A DNA stretch of 64,000 nt from Cryobacterium sp. PH31-AA6 (GCF_030063195.1 NZ_JASISS010000006.1:62001-126000); one strand, 5' to 3'. Shown: positions 51,601-60,262, numbered from the stretch's first letter. The notes: a model not told the origin generated them from the sequence alone. Numbers and translations: made by a program.

Positions 51601-52929
51601 GTGACTGCGCGCATACTGATCAAGAACCTGGCCGCCCTCGAGAACGGCACCGTTACGGTGTCCGGATGGGTTGATACCGTCCGCGACCAGAAAAAGGTGC
51701 AGTTCGTCGTGCTCCGGGATGAGTCCGGTGCGGTGCAGCTGGTGAATCCCCGCAACACGGATGCCGACGGCGTCGTCGTCGCCGACGAGCCGGCCACCAC
51801 CATCTCGGCTCTCTCCCAGGGCAGCTTCGTCACCGTGACCGGCGAGCTCAAGCACGATGAGCGGGTGAAGCTGGGCGGCATCGAGATCAAGCTGGCCACG
51901 ATGGAGCTCGTCACCGTCGCGATTCCGGAGACCCCGATCGCGGCCGACTCCAGCCTGGACAAACGGATGGACTGGCGTTTCCTCGACCTGCGTCAGCCGA
52001 AGCAGAACCTCATCTTCCGCATCCAGACGACGTTCGAGCACGCGCTCCGCACCTACTGGGTCGAGCACGACTTCGTCGAGCTGCACACCCCGAAGCTCAT
52101 GGCCAGCGCGAGCGAATCCCGCGCCGAGCTGTTCGAGGTGGACTACTTCGAAACCAAGGCGTACCTGGCGCAGAGCCCCCAGTTCTTCAAGCAGATGGCG
52201 CAGTCCGCGGGCTTCGGCAAGGTCTTCGAGGTCGGACCCGCGTTCCGGGCCGACCCGTCGTTCACCAGCCGCCACGCCACCGAGTTCACCAGTGTCGACG
52301 CCGAAATCAGCTGGATCGACAGTCACGAGGACGTCATGCAGCTGCACGAGGAGCTGCTCGTCGCCGGGTTCGCGGCGGTCAAGGCCAAGCACGGCGACGA
52401 GGTGCTCGCCCTGTTCGGTGTCGAGGTGACCGTGCCGAGCCAGCCGTTCCCGCGCATCCCCCTGGCCGAGGCCAAGGAGATCGTCAAGAGCCGCGGCTAC
52501 GAGGTGCCGCGCGATGACGACGACATGGACCCCGAGGGTGAGCGCCAGATCGCCGCCTACGTGGCCGAGACCTACGGGCACGAATTCGTCTTCCTCACCG
52601 ACTACGCCGCCAGCATCCGCCCGTTCTACCACATGCGTCCCGAGGGCGACGCGAGCGTCACCAACAGCTACGACCTCATCTTCAACGGCACGGAGATCTC
52701 CACGGGCGCGCAGCGCGAGCACCGCATCGACGTTCTCGTCGAGCAGGCCAAGGAGAAGGGCCTCGACCCGGAGGAGCTCGGCGGCTACCTCGACTTCTTC
52801 CGTTACGGCGTGCCGGCCCACGGCGGGTTCGGAATGGGCCTGGCCCGGGTGCTCATGTTGATGCTGCACCAGACCAGCATTCGCGAGGTCACGTTCCTGT
52901 TCCGCGGCCCGTCGCGGCTCGAGCCGTAA
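51601..52929 (+). CDS. aspS: archaeal-type (non-discriminating) aspartyl-tRNA synthetase
   Basis: A 442-residue class IIb synthetase. The N-terminal OB-fold contains VSGWVDTVRDQKKVQFVVLR. Motif 2 surrounds FEVGPAFRADPSFTSRHATE and motif 3 is GGFGMGLARVLMLML. The bacterial GAD insertion (which takes normal AspRS to about 590 residues) is absent, so this is the archaeal-type enzyme. Such enzymes often charge both tRNA-Asp and tRNA-Asn, with GatCAB finishing Asn-tRNA. GTG start. Confidence 0.93.
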   Translation: MTARILIKNLAALENGTVTVSGWVDTVRDQKKVQFVVLRDESGAVQLVNPRNTDADGVVVADEPATTISALSQGSFVTVTGELKHDERVKLGGIEIKLATMELVTVAIPETPIAADSSLDKRMDWRFLDLRQPKQNLIFRIQTTFEHALRTYWVEHDFVELHTPKLMASASESRAELFEVDYFETKAYLAQSPQFFKQMAQSAGFGKVFEVGPAFRADPSFTSRHATEFTSVDAEISWIDSHEDVMQLHEELLVAGFAAVKAKHGDEVLALFGVEVTVPSQPFPRIPLAEAKEIVKSRGYEVPRDDDDMDPEGERQIAAYVAETYGHEFVFLTDYAASIRPFYHMRPEGDASVTNSYDLIFNGTEISTGAQREHRIDVLVEQAKEKGLDPEELGGYLDFFRYGVPAHGGFGMGLARVLMLMLHQTSIREVTFLFRGPSRLEP

Positions 52930-52952
52930 GCGGCGGGTCGGGTCTCGACAGG

Positions 52953-53019
52953 CTCGGGTCTCGACAGGGTCGACCACCGCGGGTCCCGGCCACCGGTGGT
53001 CGAGCTCGTCGAGACCGAG
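52953..53019. repeat. inverted repeat of the TCTCGACAGGCTCGACC type
   Basis: GGTCTCGACAGGGTCGACCA (within 52953-52979) pairs imperfectly with GGTGGTCGAGCTCGTCGAGA and neighbours (52994-53019). A direct duplication GGGTCTCGACAGG precedes it at 52939. It lies between aspS and the convergent Dabb gene. This motif is, to my knowledge, very common between genes of Microbacteriaceae. Confidence 0.7.
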
Positions 53020-53031
53020 CCCGAGTCGCGG

Positions 53032-53334
53032 TTACGGGACGAGGATGTCCACGGCCATCCGGTCGGAGACGACCGACCGGATGAAGGTGCCCGCCGCCTG
53101 GTGCGACGGGTGCACCTGGTAGCGGGAGACCGCGGCCAGGTCGTCGAAGTCGGCGATCAAAACGACGTCCCAATTGTCCCCGCCCAGCACATCCGCGCCC
53201 ACGCGCAGCGCACGGATCTCCGCCACGACCCCGACGAGGGCTTCGAGCCGCGACGCGATCCCGGCCGCGGCCGCGGCCTTCTCGGCCGGGTCGGTCGCGC
53301 TGAGCCGCCATGACACGACGTGCCGGATACTCAT
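53032..53334 (-). CDS. Dabb-family (dimeric alpha/beta barrel) protein
   Basis: A 100-residue stress-responsive A/B barrel domain: SIRHVVSWRLSATDPAEKAA, VGADVLGGDNWDVVLIADF and a conserved central His in VHPSHQAAGTFI. Proteins of this fold form dimeric barrels with enzymatic or binding roles; none is assignable. It overlaps the glutaredoxin-like gene by 4 bases. Confidence 0.88.
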   Translation of the reverse strand: MSIRHVVSWRLSATDPAEKAAAAAGIASRLEALVGVVAEIRALRVGADVLGGDNWDVVLIADFDDLAAVSRYQVHPSHQAAGTFIRSVVSDRMAVDILVP

Positions 53335-53600
53335 CGCACGGCCAGGAGCGCCGTGCGCAGCCGCAGCGGGTCAATCCGCCAGTAGTTGTGCACCTTGCCG
53401 TTGATCAGCAGCACGGGGATGTCCTCGACGTACAGGGCGTTCAACTCGGCGTCTTCGAGGATCGATCGTTCCTCGAGCACGATCGCCGGTGCCGCGGGGT
53501 TGTCGGCGAGCTTCGTGATGACGCTGTCGACCAGCTCCCGCGCGTCGTCGCAGAGGTGACATCCGGGCTTGCCGATCAGGGTGAGGAGTGCGGTGGCCAT
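53331..53600 (-). CDS. glutaredoxin-family (DUF836) protein
   Basis: An 89-residue thioredoxin-fold protein with an N-terminal CxxC in IGKPGCHLCDDARELVDSVI and a cis-Pro loop VEDIPVLLINGKVH. It is probably a thiol-disulfide reductant dependent on a low-molecular-weight thiol (mycothiol in this group). Two-gene unit with Dabb; upstream HAD gene is divergent. Confidence 0.88.
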   Translation of the reverse strand: MATALLTLIGKPGCHLCDDARELVDSVITKLADNPAAPAIVLEERSILEDAELNALYVEDIPVLLINGKVHNYWRIDPLRLRTALLAVR

Positions 53601-53654
53601 TACTCCAGCCTATGCTGGCTCGGCCGGTGCCCGCGCAACTAGACTCAGGCGCAG

Positions 53655-54377
53655 ATGTCTGAAGCCAACGCCGCCCGCTCGATCGCATTCTTCGATGTGG
53701 ACAATACCCTCATCCGCGGCGCGAGCCTGTACCACCTCGGCGTCGGCGCCTGGCGCCGCCGCATGGTCACCGGGCGCGACATCGGCTCGTTCGCGTGGAA
53801 GCAGGCGCGGTTCATCGCGGTGGGCGAGAACAAGGTGCACCTGGCGAGCGTGCGGGAGCGGGCACTCGAGGTCGTCGTCGGCCACAACCGAGCCGACCTC
53901 GTCGACCTCAGTCGGGAGGTCTTCGACGCGCGGCTCATCCGCCTGCTCTGGCCGGAGACCGTCGCGGTCGCCCGGACCCACCTCGAGGCAGGGCGCGAGG
54001 TCTGGCTGGTCACAGCCACGGCCCAGGAGGTCGCCGACGTCATCGCCGAGCGGCTCGGGTTCACCGGCGCCCTCGGAACGGTGTTGGAGACCGTCGAGGG
54101 AGTCTTCACGGGTCGACTGATCGACGGCGTCTGCCATGGCGACCAGAAGGCGGCGGCCGCCAGAAGGCAGGCCACCCGGAGCGAAGCCGACCTGGCGGAC
54201 TGCTGGGCCTACTCCGATTCACACAACGACATTCCGCTGCTCGACCTCGTGGGTAACCCCGTGGTCGTGAATCCGGATGCGACGCTCCGCCGCTACGCGA
54301 CGGCGCGGCACTGGCCGATCATGCTCCTCAAGCGGGGCAGCATCACGGCGGCAGCGCGGGCAAGCAAAAAGCGCTAG
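53655..54377 (+). CDS. HAD-IB family phosphatase (SerB-like)
   Basis: A 240-residue HAD hydrolase. Motif I is AFFDVDNTLIRG (nucleophile Asp plus Asp+2), motif II is WLVTATAQEVADVIA, and motifs III/IV are DQKAAAARRQ and CWAYSDSHNDIPLLDLVG. A helical IB cap lies between. Phosphoserine phosphatase or a lipid/nucleotide phosphatase role is possible. It ends inside the terminator hairpin shared with bS22. Confidence 0.88.
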   Translation: MSEANAARSIAFFDVDNTLIRGASLYHLGVGAWRRRMVTGRDIGSFAWKQARFIAVGENKVHLASVRERALEVVVGHNRADLVDLSREVFDARLIRLLWPETVAVARTHLEAGREVWLVTATAQEVADVIAERLGFTGALGTVLETVEGVFTGRLIDGVCHGDQKAAAARRQATRSEADLADCWAYSDSHNDIPLLDLVGNPVVVNPDATLRRYATARHWPIMLLKRGSITAAARASKKR

Positions 54378-54397
54378 ATCCGGAAGACCTAGCGCTT
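54369..54397 (-). terminator. terminator of bS22
   Basis: AAGCGCTAG (54369-54377) and CTAGCGCTT (54389-54397) form a perfect 9-bp stem. On the minus strand it is followed by CTTTTTG. It overlaps the stop codon of the convergent HAD gene. Confidence 0.8.
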
Positions 54398-54452
54398 GCG
54401 CCCATGGAACGTTCCGAACCTGACGGTTCAGAACAGACGGTTCAGAACCGTC

Positions 54453-54551
54453 TTACTTCTTATTGCGACGCTGGTGACGAGTCTTCCGAAGCAGCTTGCG
54501 GTGCTTCTTCTTCGCCATACGCTTGCGTCGCTTCTTAATTACAGAACCCAC
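54453..54551 (-). CDS. 30S ribosomal protein bS22 (AURKAIP1/COX24 domain)
   Basis: A 32-residue, very basic peptide read from a GTG: MGSVIKKRRKRMAKKKHRKL then LRKTRHQRRNKK. This sequence is essentially the actinobacterial bS22 protein seen in mycobacterial ribosome structures and related to mitochondrial AURKAIP1. It is too short for standard ORF calling. It is followed by a proper terminator and preceded by the bldC gene. Confidence 0.93.
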   Translation of the reverse strand: MGSVIKKRRKRMAKKKHRKLLRKTRHQRRNKK

Positions 54552-54632
54552 ACGGACCTCACAAGATTTGGTTTCGCCGCGAGACTCGCGGCCGACACGA
54601 AAACACCATTCTACCGGAAAAAGTATGGACTC

Positions 54633-54827
54633 TTACGCGGTGTCCGCGATCGGACGCTGAATCACCGCGGAAACGGCCGCCTCCGGCACCCGGAACGACC
54701 GGCCGAACCGGATCGCCGGCAGTTCCCCGGAGTGCACGAGTCGGTAGACGGTCATCTTGGAGACGCGCATCATCTCCGCCACTTCGGCGACCGTTAAAAA
54801 GCGAACATCAGACAGATCCTGTGGCAT
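54633..54827 (-). CDS. bldC: BldC-type MerR-like DNA-binding protein
   Basis: A 64-residue wHTH protein: RFLTVAEVAEMMRVSKMTVY (helix-turn-helix), RLVHSGELPAIRFGRSFRVP (wing). BldC in Streptomyces binds DNA cooperatively as head-to-tail oligomers and controls development; in unicellular relatives its role is less clear. ATG at 54827 follows AAGGAGG. It is on the same strand as bS22, about 80 bases apart, a widely conserved pair in actinobacteria. Confidence 0.92.
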   Translation of the reverse strand: MPQDLSDVRFLTVAEVAEMMRVSKMTVYRLVHSGELPAIRFGRSFRVPEAAVSAVIQRPIADTA

Positions 54828-54917
54828 TCGGGTGCCTCCTTGCGATCTATGAAACACCTGAGACGGATGTGACTCAAGTGCTAAATGAAAACATTAGAGG
54901 CAAGGTCGAACGAGCGT

Positions 54918-55364
54918 CTAGTCGTTTTTGCGCCAGATCCGCGGCTTGGCATCCTTCACGGCATGCGCCATCTGAAATGACGTGTCGGCGAAGGCCTTTC
55001 CGATGGCCGCGGCGAACGCCCGCTGCTCTTGCTTGAGGCCCTCGGTCTCCGCGGCGATCTCGTCGGCTGAGGCATCGAAATCGACGCTGAGGAACGGGAT
55101 CAGCCAGTCCTCGATCTCCTCCAGGGGCGCATAGTCCAGGTGGTAGTAACGGTGCTGTCCAGCCTCGCGCACGCCGACCAGACCGGCCTCGCGCAGCACC
55201 TTGAGGTGCTTGGAGACGGTTGGCTGGCTCAGCCCCAGTTTGTCGACGATGTCAGACACGCTGAGCTCGCCGCCAGCCGTGTTCGACTGGTTGTATCGCT
55301 CAAGGAGAATGCGTAAGATTTCGCGTCGGGTCGAGTCCGCCACCACGCCGAAGATGTCTGCCAT
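54918..55364 (-). CDS. ArsR-family winged-helix regulator
   Basis: A 148-residue protein: FGVVADSTRREILRILLERY, SVSDIVDKLGLSQPTVSKHL (HTH), KVLREAGLVGVREAGQHRYY (wing). There is no cysteine cluster for metal binding, so it is not a typical metal sensor. The C-terminal 50 residues are helical (ETEGLKQEQRAFAAAIGKAF). The neighbouring divergent trkH-trkA operon is a possible target by position. Confidence 0.88.
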   Translation of the reverse strand: MADIFGVVADSTRREILRILLERYNQSNTAGGELSVSDIVDKLGLSQPTVSKHLKVLREAGLVGVREAGQHRYYHLDYAPLEEIEDWLIPFLSVDFDASADEIAAETEGLKQEQRAFAAAIGKAFADTSFQMAHAVKDAKPRIWRKND

Positions 55365-55438
55365 GCCCCAAGGCTAGTCATTCCCGGTGGGGGATACCAT
55401 GGCGACGGGGCGTCGGCCCCGATCAGCCCGGAGGATTC

Positions 55439-56881
55439 ATGCGAACAAACCAGCCCCGGGGGTCATTCGGCAGACGAAATGTCCCCTGGTACGTGGGCGT
55501 GCGCGATTCGGTCGATGGTCTTGTCCGCCGGTCGCCGTCCCGCTTCGCGATCCTCGTCTTCACCGGCCTGATCCTCGTCTTCACGCTGTTGTTCTCCCTG
55601 CCGATCGCATCCGCGGCGCGCACGCTGACGCCCCTGCATGACGCCCTGTTCACCGCGGTGTCGGTGATCTGCGTGACGGGTCTGACCACGGTGGACATGG
55701 CCACGCACTGGTCGGCATTCGGCAACACCCTCGTCGTGATCGGCGTGAACATCGGCGGTGTCGGCGTGTTGACCCTGGCCTCACTGATGGGAATGGTCAT
55801 CTCCCGGCGGTTGGGCCTGCGCGCCAAGCTGATGGCGGCGAGTGACACCAATCCCTCGCGAATTCACGCCGGGCCGGTGAACGAGGGTCAGACCGTTCGC
55901 CTGGGCGAAGTGGGAAACCTGCTCTTGACGGTCGCCATCAGCTCGCTGGTGATCGAGCTGGTCGTGGGCGCGCTCCTCTTCCCGAGGATCCTGGCGACGG
56001 GCGCCGCCGTGGGCGAGGCCCTGTGGCACAGCGTGTACTACGCGGCCATGGCCTTCACCAACACCGGCTTCAACCCCAATGTCGGCGGTCTCGACGCATT
56101 CGCGACGGACGGCTGGTTCCTCGGCGCCCTGATGCTCGGCGTCTTCCTCGGCAGTCTGGGGTTCCCGGTCATCTACGCCCTGTCCCGCGGCTGGCGCACG
56201 CCACGGCGCTGGTCCGTGCACGTCAAGCTCACGCTGTTCACCACCATCGCCCTGCTCATCGCCGGCGCGATCGTCTACATGCTGCTCGAGTTCGACAACC
56301 CGAAGACCTTCGGCTCGCTCGGCGCCGGCGACACGATCTTCCAGTCGATGTTCCTGTCGGTGATGGCCAGATCCGGCGGTTTCGCCACGATCGACATCAG
56401 CGAGCTGCACGGGTCGAGCCTGCTCGTCACCGACATGCTCATGTTCATCGGCGGTGGCTCCGCGTCGACGGCCGGCGGCATCAAGGTGACCACCCTGGCC
56501 ATCCTGTTCCTCGCCGCCTTCGCTGAGGCGAGCGGCCGCACCGAGATGGAGGTGTTCGGGCGCCGCATTCCCAGCGATATCCTGCGTCTGGCCGTGAGCG
56601 TGGTGCTCTGGGGCGCGACGACCGTCGCGGTGGCGAGCATCCTCATCCTGCAAATCTCCAAGGAACCGTTCGCCCTGGTTCTCTTCGATGTGATCTCGGC
56701 GTTCGCCACCTGCGGACTCTCGACCGGACTCACCGCCGACCTGCCGCCCGCGGGAGTGTACGTGTTGGCGGCGACGATGTTCATGGGCCGCGTTGGTACA
56801 GTGACTCTCGCGGCGGCACTCGCCGCGAGCCAGAGCAGGCAACTGTTCAAGCGGCCGGAAGAGAGACCCATCGTTGGCTGA
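55439..56881 (+). CDS. trkH: Trk/Ktr potassium channel subunit
   Basis: A 480-residue membrane protein of the TrkH/KtrB family with four M1-P-M2 repeats. Selectivity-filter glycines are seen in AVSVICVTGLTTVDM, AMAFTNTGFNPNVG, SVMARSGGFATIDI and DVISAFATCGLSTG. It forms the K+ pathway, gated by the RCK subunit encoded next. ATG at 55439 with GGAGG upstream. The N-terminal 35 residues are cytoplasmic and basic. Confidence 0.93.
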   Translation: MRTNQPRGSFGRRNVPWYVGVRDSVDGLVRRSPSRFAILVFTGLILVFTLLFSLPIASAARTLTPLHDALFTAVSVICVTGLTTVDMATHWSAFGNTLVVIGVNIGGVGVLTLASLMGMVISRRLGLRAKLMAASDTNPSRIHAGPVNEGQTVRLGEVGNLLLTVAISSLVIELVVGALLFPRILATGAAVGEALWHSVYYAAMAFTNTGFNPNVGGLDAFATDGWFLGALMLGVFLGSLGFPVIYALSRGWRTPRRWSVHVKLTLFTTIALLIAGAIVYMLLEFDNPKTFGSLGAGDTIFQSMFLSVMARSGGFATIDISELHGSSLLVTDMLMFIGGGSASTAGGIKVTTLAILFLAAFAEASGRTEMEVFGRRIPSDILRLAVSVVLWGATTVAVASILILQISKEPFALVLFDVISAFATCGLSTGLTADLPPAGVYVLAATMFMGRVGTVTLAAALAASQSRQLFKRPEERPIVG

Positions 56882-57545
56882 GCGATTCAAACACGACTCC
56901 CCCGTGCTCGTGATCGGCCTGGGCCGATTCGGCGCCGCAACGGCCGGCCAGCTGGACCGGTTGGGACGCGACGTGCTCGCTGTCGAGGACAGCGAGGCGC
57001 TGGTGCAGAAATGGTCCGAGCGTGTCACCCACGCGGTCCAGGCGGATGCCCGCTCGATCGACGCCCTGCGCCAGATCGGGGCCCAGGATTTCTCCATCGC
57101 GGTCTGCGCCGTCGGTTCCTCCATCGAGGCGAGCGTGCTGATCGTGGCCAACCTGGTCGACCTCGGGATTCCACAGATTTGGGCGAAGGCGATCTCCAAG
57201 TCCCACGGCACGATCCTCGAGCGGATCGGCGCCAACCACGTCGTCTATCCGGAGGCTCAGGCCGGTGAGCGCCTCGCCCACCTCGTGTCCGGGAGCATGC
57301 TCGACTTCATCGAGTTCGACGATGACTTCGCCCTGGTCAAGATGATCCCGCCGAAGCCGATCCGCGGGCTCAACCTGACCGAGTCGGGTCTGCGCCGCAA
57401 GTACAACGTCACGGTCGTCGGAGTGAAGAGCCCCGGTCGTCCGTTCACCTACGCGACCGAGAAGACCGTGGTCACCGACCAGGACCTGATCATCGTGTCC
57501 GGCACCGAGATCGACATCGAACGGTTCGCCGCACTCGATTCCTGA
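56874..57545 (+). CDS. trkA: TrkA/KtrA RCK subunit
   Basis: A 223-residue protein. The TrkA_N Rossmann domain is VLVIGLGRFGAATAGQLDRL with an acidic residue after strand 2 (VLAVEDSEALV), binding ATP/ADP or NAD. The C-terminal TrkA_C domain begins about residue 140 (VKMIPPKPIRGLNLTESGLR). It gates TrkH. A TTG start overlaps the trkH stop by 8 bases, indicating coupled translation. Confidence 0.93.
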   Translation: MAERFKHDSPVLVIGLGRFGAATAGQLDRLGRDVLAVEDSEALVQKWSERVTHAVQADARSIDALRQIGAQDFSIAVCAVGSSIEASVLIVANLVDLGIPQIWAKAISKSHGTILERIGANHVVYPEAQAGERLAHLVSGSMLDFIEFDDDFALVKMIPPKPIRGLNLTESGLRRKYNVTVVGVKSPGRPFTYATEKTVVTDQDLIIVSGTEIDIERFAALDS

Positions 57546-57589
57546 GCCCGCCCCGCCGCCTCGCCACAATGGCGGCTCCCGCCAGCGTT

Positions 57590-57644
57590 GAGTGGCGGAC
57601 AAAACACCTTCCGGGGCTTGGCGGAGGTGCTTTGTCCGCGACTC
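57590..57644. repeat. inverted repeat between trkA and proC
   Basis: GAGTGGCGGACAAAACACCT (57590-57609) pairs with 57625-57644 with two mismatches in 20. It lies between convergent genes; no U-tract. Confidence 0.7.
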
Positions 57645-57668
57645 ACCGGACCGACGGCGCGGGAGGTG

Positions 57669-58517
57669 CTAGTTGCCGGCGAGTTCGCGGGCGCGGGCGA
57701 GTGCAGCATCCGTCGCCCGGTCGAAGAGTTCCTTGAGACCGCCCTTTTCGAGTTCCCAGACCGCGCGCTCGGTCGTGCCGCTCGGGCTGGTGACCTGGCG
57801 GCGGAGTTCGGTCGGGGACTTGTCGGAACCCGCGAGCAGCGTGCAGGCGCCAAGGAAGGTGCCGTTGACCATCACGGCAGCCTCCTCCGGGGTGAATCCC
57901 TTGGCTACCGCGGTGGCGGTGAGCTGCTCGATCAGGTAGAAGACATAGGCCGGGCCGGAGCCGGAGATGGTGCTGAGGGCGTCGAGTTTGCTCTCCGGCA
58001 CGACGAGCACGTCGCCCACGGTGCCGAACAGGCTGGTCGCGAGGTCGAGGTCGGTGGCGCTGGAGCGGGTACCCGCGCTCAGCCCGGTGACTGCCTTGCC
58101 GACGAGCGCCGGCGTGTTCGGCATCGACCGGATGACGGACACCGACTCGGGCAGCAGCGCTTCGAAGGTCGCGATCGTGACGCCGGCCGCGACGCTCACG
58201 ACGAGCGTGCCGGGTTCGAGGCTGGAAGCGATCTCGGCAAGCAGATCGGGAACCATGGCCGGCTTGACGGCCACGATCACGATCCTCGCTCCGGTCACGG
58301 CCTTGAGGTTCGCGTCGGCGTCGTCTGCCGTCGCGAACGCGGTCACCCCGTCGATACCGCCCAGTTCGGCGGCCTTCACCGCGGTTCGGTTGGTCGCCCG
58401 GATGCCGCCCTCGACGGTCACGTTCGGGTTCAGCAGACCGGTCAGGACGGCCCTGGCCATCGATCCGGCGCCCAGGAAGGCGATGGCGGGAAGGGTGGTG
58501 GAAGCAGTCGTAGTCAT
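57669..58517 (-). CDS. proC: pyrroline-5-carboxylate reductase
   Basis: A 282-residue enzyme. The N-terminal Rossmann motif is AFLGAGSMARAVLTGLLN; the central part has IVIVAVKPAMVPDLLAEIAS and VIRSMPNTPALVGKA. The C-terminal dimerisation domain has TISGSGPAYVFYLIEQLTAT and LRRQVTSPSGTTERAVWELE, the family signature. It reduces P5C to proline with NAD(P)H. Monocistronic, divergent from the CDF gene. Confidence 0.95.
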   Translation of the reverse strand: MTTTASTTLPAIAFLGAGSMARAVLTGLLNPNVTVEGGIRATNRTAVKAAELGGIDGVTAFATADDADANLKAVTGARIVIVAVKPAMVPDLLAEIASSLEPGTLVVSVAAGVTIATFEALLPESVSVIRSMPNTPALVGKAVTGLSAGTRSSATDLDLATSLFGTVGDVLVVPESKLDALSTISGSGPAYVFYLIEQLTATAVAKGFTPEEAAVMVNGTFLGACTLLAGSDKSPTELRRQVTSPSGTTERAVWELEKGGLKELFDRATDAALARARELAGN

Positions 58518-58601
58518 GGAGGGAGTCTAGTTTCGCCCGTCTGCCCGCACACCGTGTGACGATCTGCGCATCCGGTTCCCGCGGCGTTCTAAGATTGCTG
58601 C

Positions 58602-59564
58602 ATGAGTGCATCCGGCGGGAATAAAGCAATTGTGGCCGCCCTGGCGGCCAACCTCGGCATCGCCGTCACGAAGCTCATCGCCTGGGCGTTCTCCGGCTCC
58701 TCCTCGATGCTCGCCGAGGGCGTGCACTCGCTGGCCGACTCGGGCAACCAGTTGCTGCTGCTACTCGGCGGGCGCAAGGCGCGCAGGGACGCCGACAAGG
58801 AGCATCCGTTCGGCTACGGCCGGGAGCGGTACGTCTACGCGTTCGTCGTGTCGATCATCCTCTTCTCCATCGGCGGAGTGTTCTCGCTCTACGAGGGCAT
58901 CAACAAGCTGCAGAACCCTCACCCGCTCGAAACGGCGTGGCTGCCGATCCTGGTGCTCCTGGTGGCCATGGGACTCGAATCGTTCTCCCTGCGCACGGCG
59001 ATGAGGGAATCGAACCTCGTGCGCGGTGAGGAGACCTGGGTGCAGTTCGTGCGGCACTCCAAGTCGCCTGAGCTGCCCGTCGTGCTGCTCGAAGACGTCG
59101 CCGCCCTCGCCGGCCTGGTCTTCGCGTTCCTCGGCGTCGGGCTCACCATCATCACGGGCGACCCGGTCTGGGATGCGATCGGCACCCTCTTCATCGGCGT
59201 TCTGCTCGTGCTCGTCGCGATCGTGCTCGGCATCGAAACCAAGAGCCTCCTGGTCGGCGAGGGCGCCGGGCGAAAGGATGCCTCGAAGATCGAACGTGCC
59301 ATCCTCACCGGCCCCGAGACCCGCCGCATCATCCACCTGAAGACCCTGTACCTCGGCCCCGACGAGCTGCTCGTCGCCGCCAAGATCGGCTTCGACGCCG
59401 AGACCCGGTTCTCGGACGTCGCCGCGGCGATCAACGCCGTCGAGGCCCGGATCAGGGAGGCCGTGCCGATCGCCCGCACGATCTACATCGAACCGGATGT
59501 CTACCGCGACCCGAGTCATCGGCCGCTGCCCACCGACGCGATCGTCATCAAGGGCAGCGAGTGA
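58602..59564 (+). CDS. cation diffusion facilitator family transporter
   Basis: A 320-residue CDF protein with about six helices. The metal-site motif in TM2 is EGVHSLADSGNQLLLLLGG (HxxxD) and the second acidic/His site is VLLEDVAALAGLVFAF (ExxxA/D). DADKEHPFGYGRERYVYAFV is the typical CDF loop. The C-terminal cytoplasmic domain is alpha/beta (LLVAAKIGFDAETRFSDVAA). It probably exports Zn2+, Fe2+ or Mn2+. The stop overlaps the next start (GTGA). Confidence 0.9.
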   Translation: MSASGGNKAIVAALAANLGIAVTKLIAWAFSGSSSMLAEGVHSLADSGNQLLLLLGGRKARRDADKEHPFGYGRERYVYAFVVSIILFSIGGVFSLYEGINKLQNPHPLETAWLPILVLLVAMGLESFSLRTAMRESNLVRGEETWVQFVRHSKSPELPVVLLEDVAALAGLVFAFLGVGLTIITGDPVWDAIGTLFIGVLLVLVAIVLGIETKSLLVGEGAGRKDASKIERAILTGPETRRIIHLKTLYLGPDELLVAAKIGFDAETRFSDVAAAINAVEARIREAVPIARTIYIEPDVYRDPSHRPLPTDAIVIKGSE

Positions 59565-60262
59565 GCCGGGTCGCCCTGGTTCTGCGCCACGACGACACGA
59601 TCCACCTCGGCAATCTCGAGCCCGTGCTCCTCGAGCACGGCTACCTGGTGCGGTATGTCGACACCATGCGGGAGGACCTGGGCGCCCTCGACCCGAATGC
59701 CGCCGACCTTCTGGTCGTGCTCGGCGGAGACATGGGCGTCTACGAGGCCGACCGGTTCCCGGCCCTGCGCGACGAGATCACCCTGCTCGAATCACGGCTC
59801 GCCGCCCGGCAGCCGGTCTTCGGGGTCTGCCTGGGTGCCCAGCTGATGGCGAACGCCCTCGGCTCGCGGGTGTACCGAGGCCCGACGAACGAGATCGGTT
59901 ACCGCACCGTCGAGCCGACCGAGGCCGGAGCCCAGTCCCCGGTGCGGCACATTGCCGGGGTGCCGGTGTTCCAATGGCACAGCGACACCTTCGACCTCCC
60001 CGACGGCGTCACCCGCCTCGCCGGGTCGCCGCAGTACGGCAACGAGGCGTTCTCGATCGAGAACTGGGCCCTGGCCGTTCAGTTTCATCCCGAGGTCACC
60101 GACGCGATGCACGAGGTCTGGTTGACCGCCTCCGAGGCCGAGGTCGCAGACGAAGGCTACGTCCCGGCGGACCTCCGCCTCGAGCGGGAACGCTACTCGG
60201 AGGGCATGCAGGAGGCCTCCCGGGCCATGTTCAGCGAATGGCTCGACGGCCTGGATCGCTGA
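59561..60262 (+). CDS. class I glutamine amidotransferase
   Basis: A 233-residue GATase1 domain. The nucleophile elbow is FGVCLGAQLMANALGSR (Cys), and the His-Glu pair lies in AVQFHPEV. It resembles GMP-synthase-like amidotransferases of unknown acceptor. GTG start within the CDF stop; the two are likely co-transcribed. Its last 32 bases overlap tadA on the opposite strand. Confidence 0.88.
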   Translation: MSRVALVLRHDDTIHLGNLEPVLLEHGYLVRYVDTMREDLGALDPNAADLLVVLGGDMGVYEADRFPALRDEITLLESRLAARQPVFGVCLGAQLMANALGSRVYRGPTNEIGYRTVEPTEAGAQSPVRHIAGVPVFQWHSDTFDLPDGVTRLAGSPQYGNEAFSIENWALAVQFHPEVTDAMHEVWLTASEAEVADEGYVPADLRLERERYSEGMQEASRAMFSEWLDGLDR

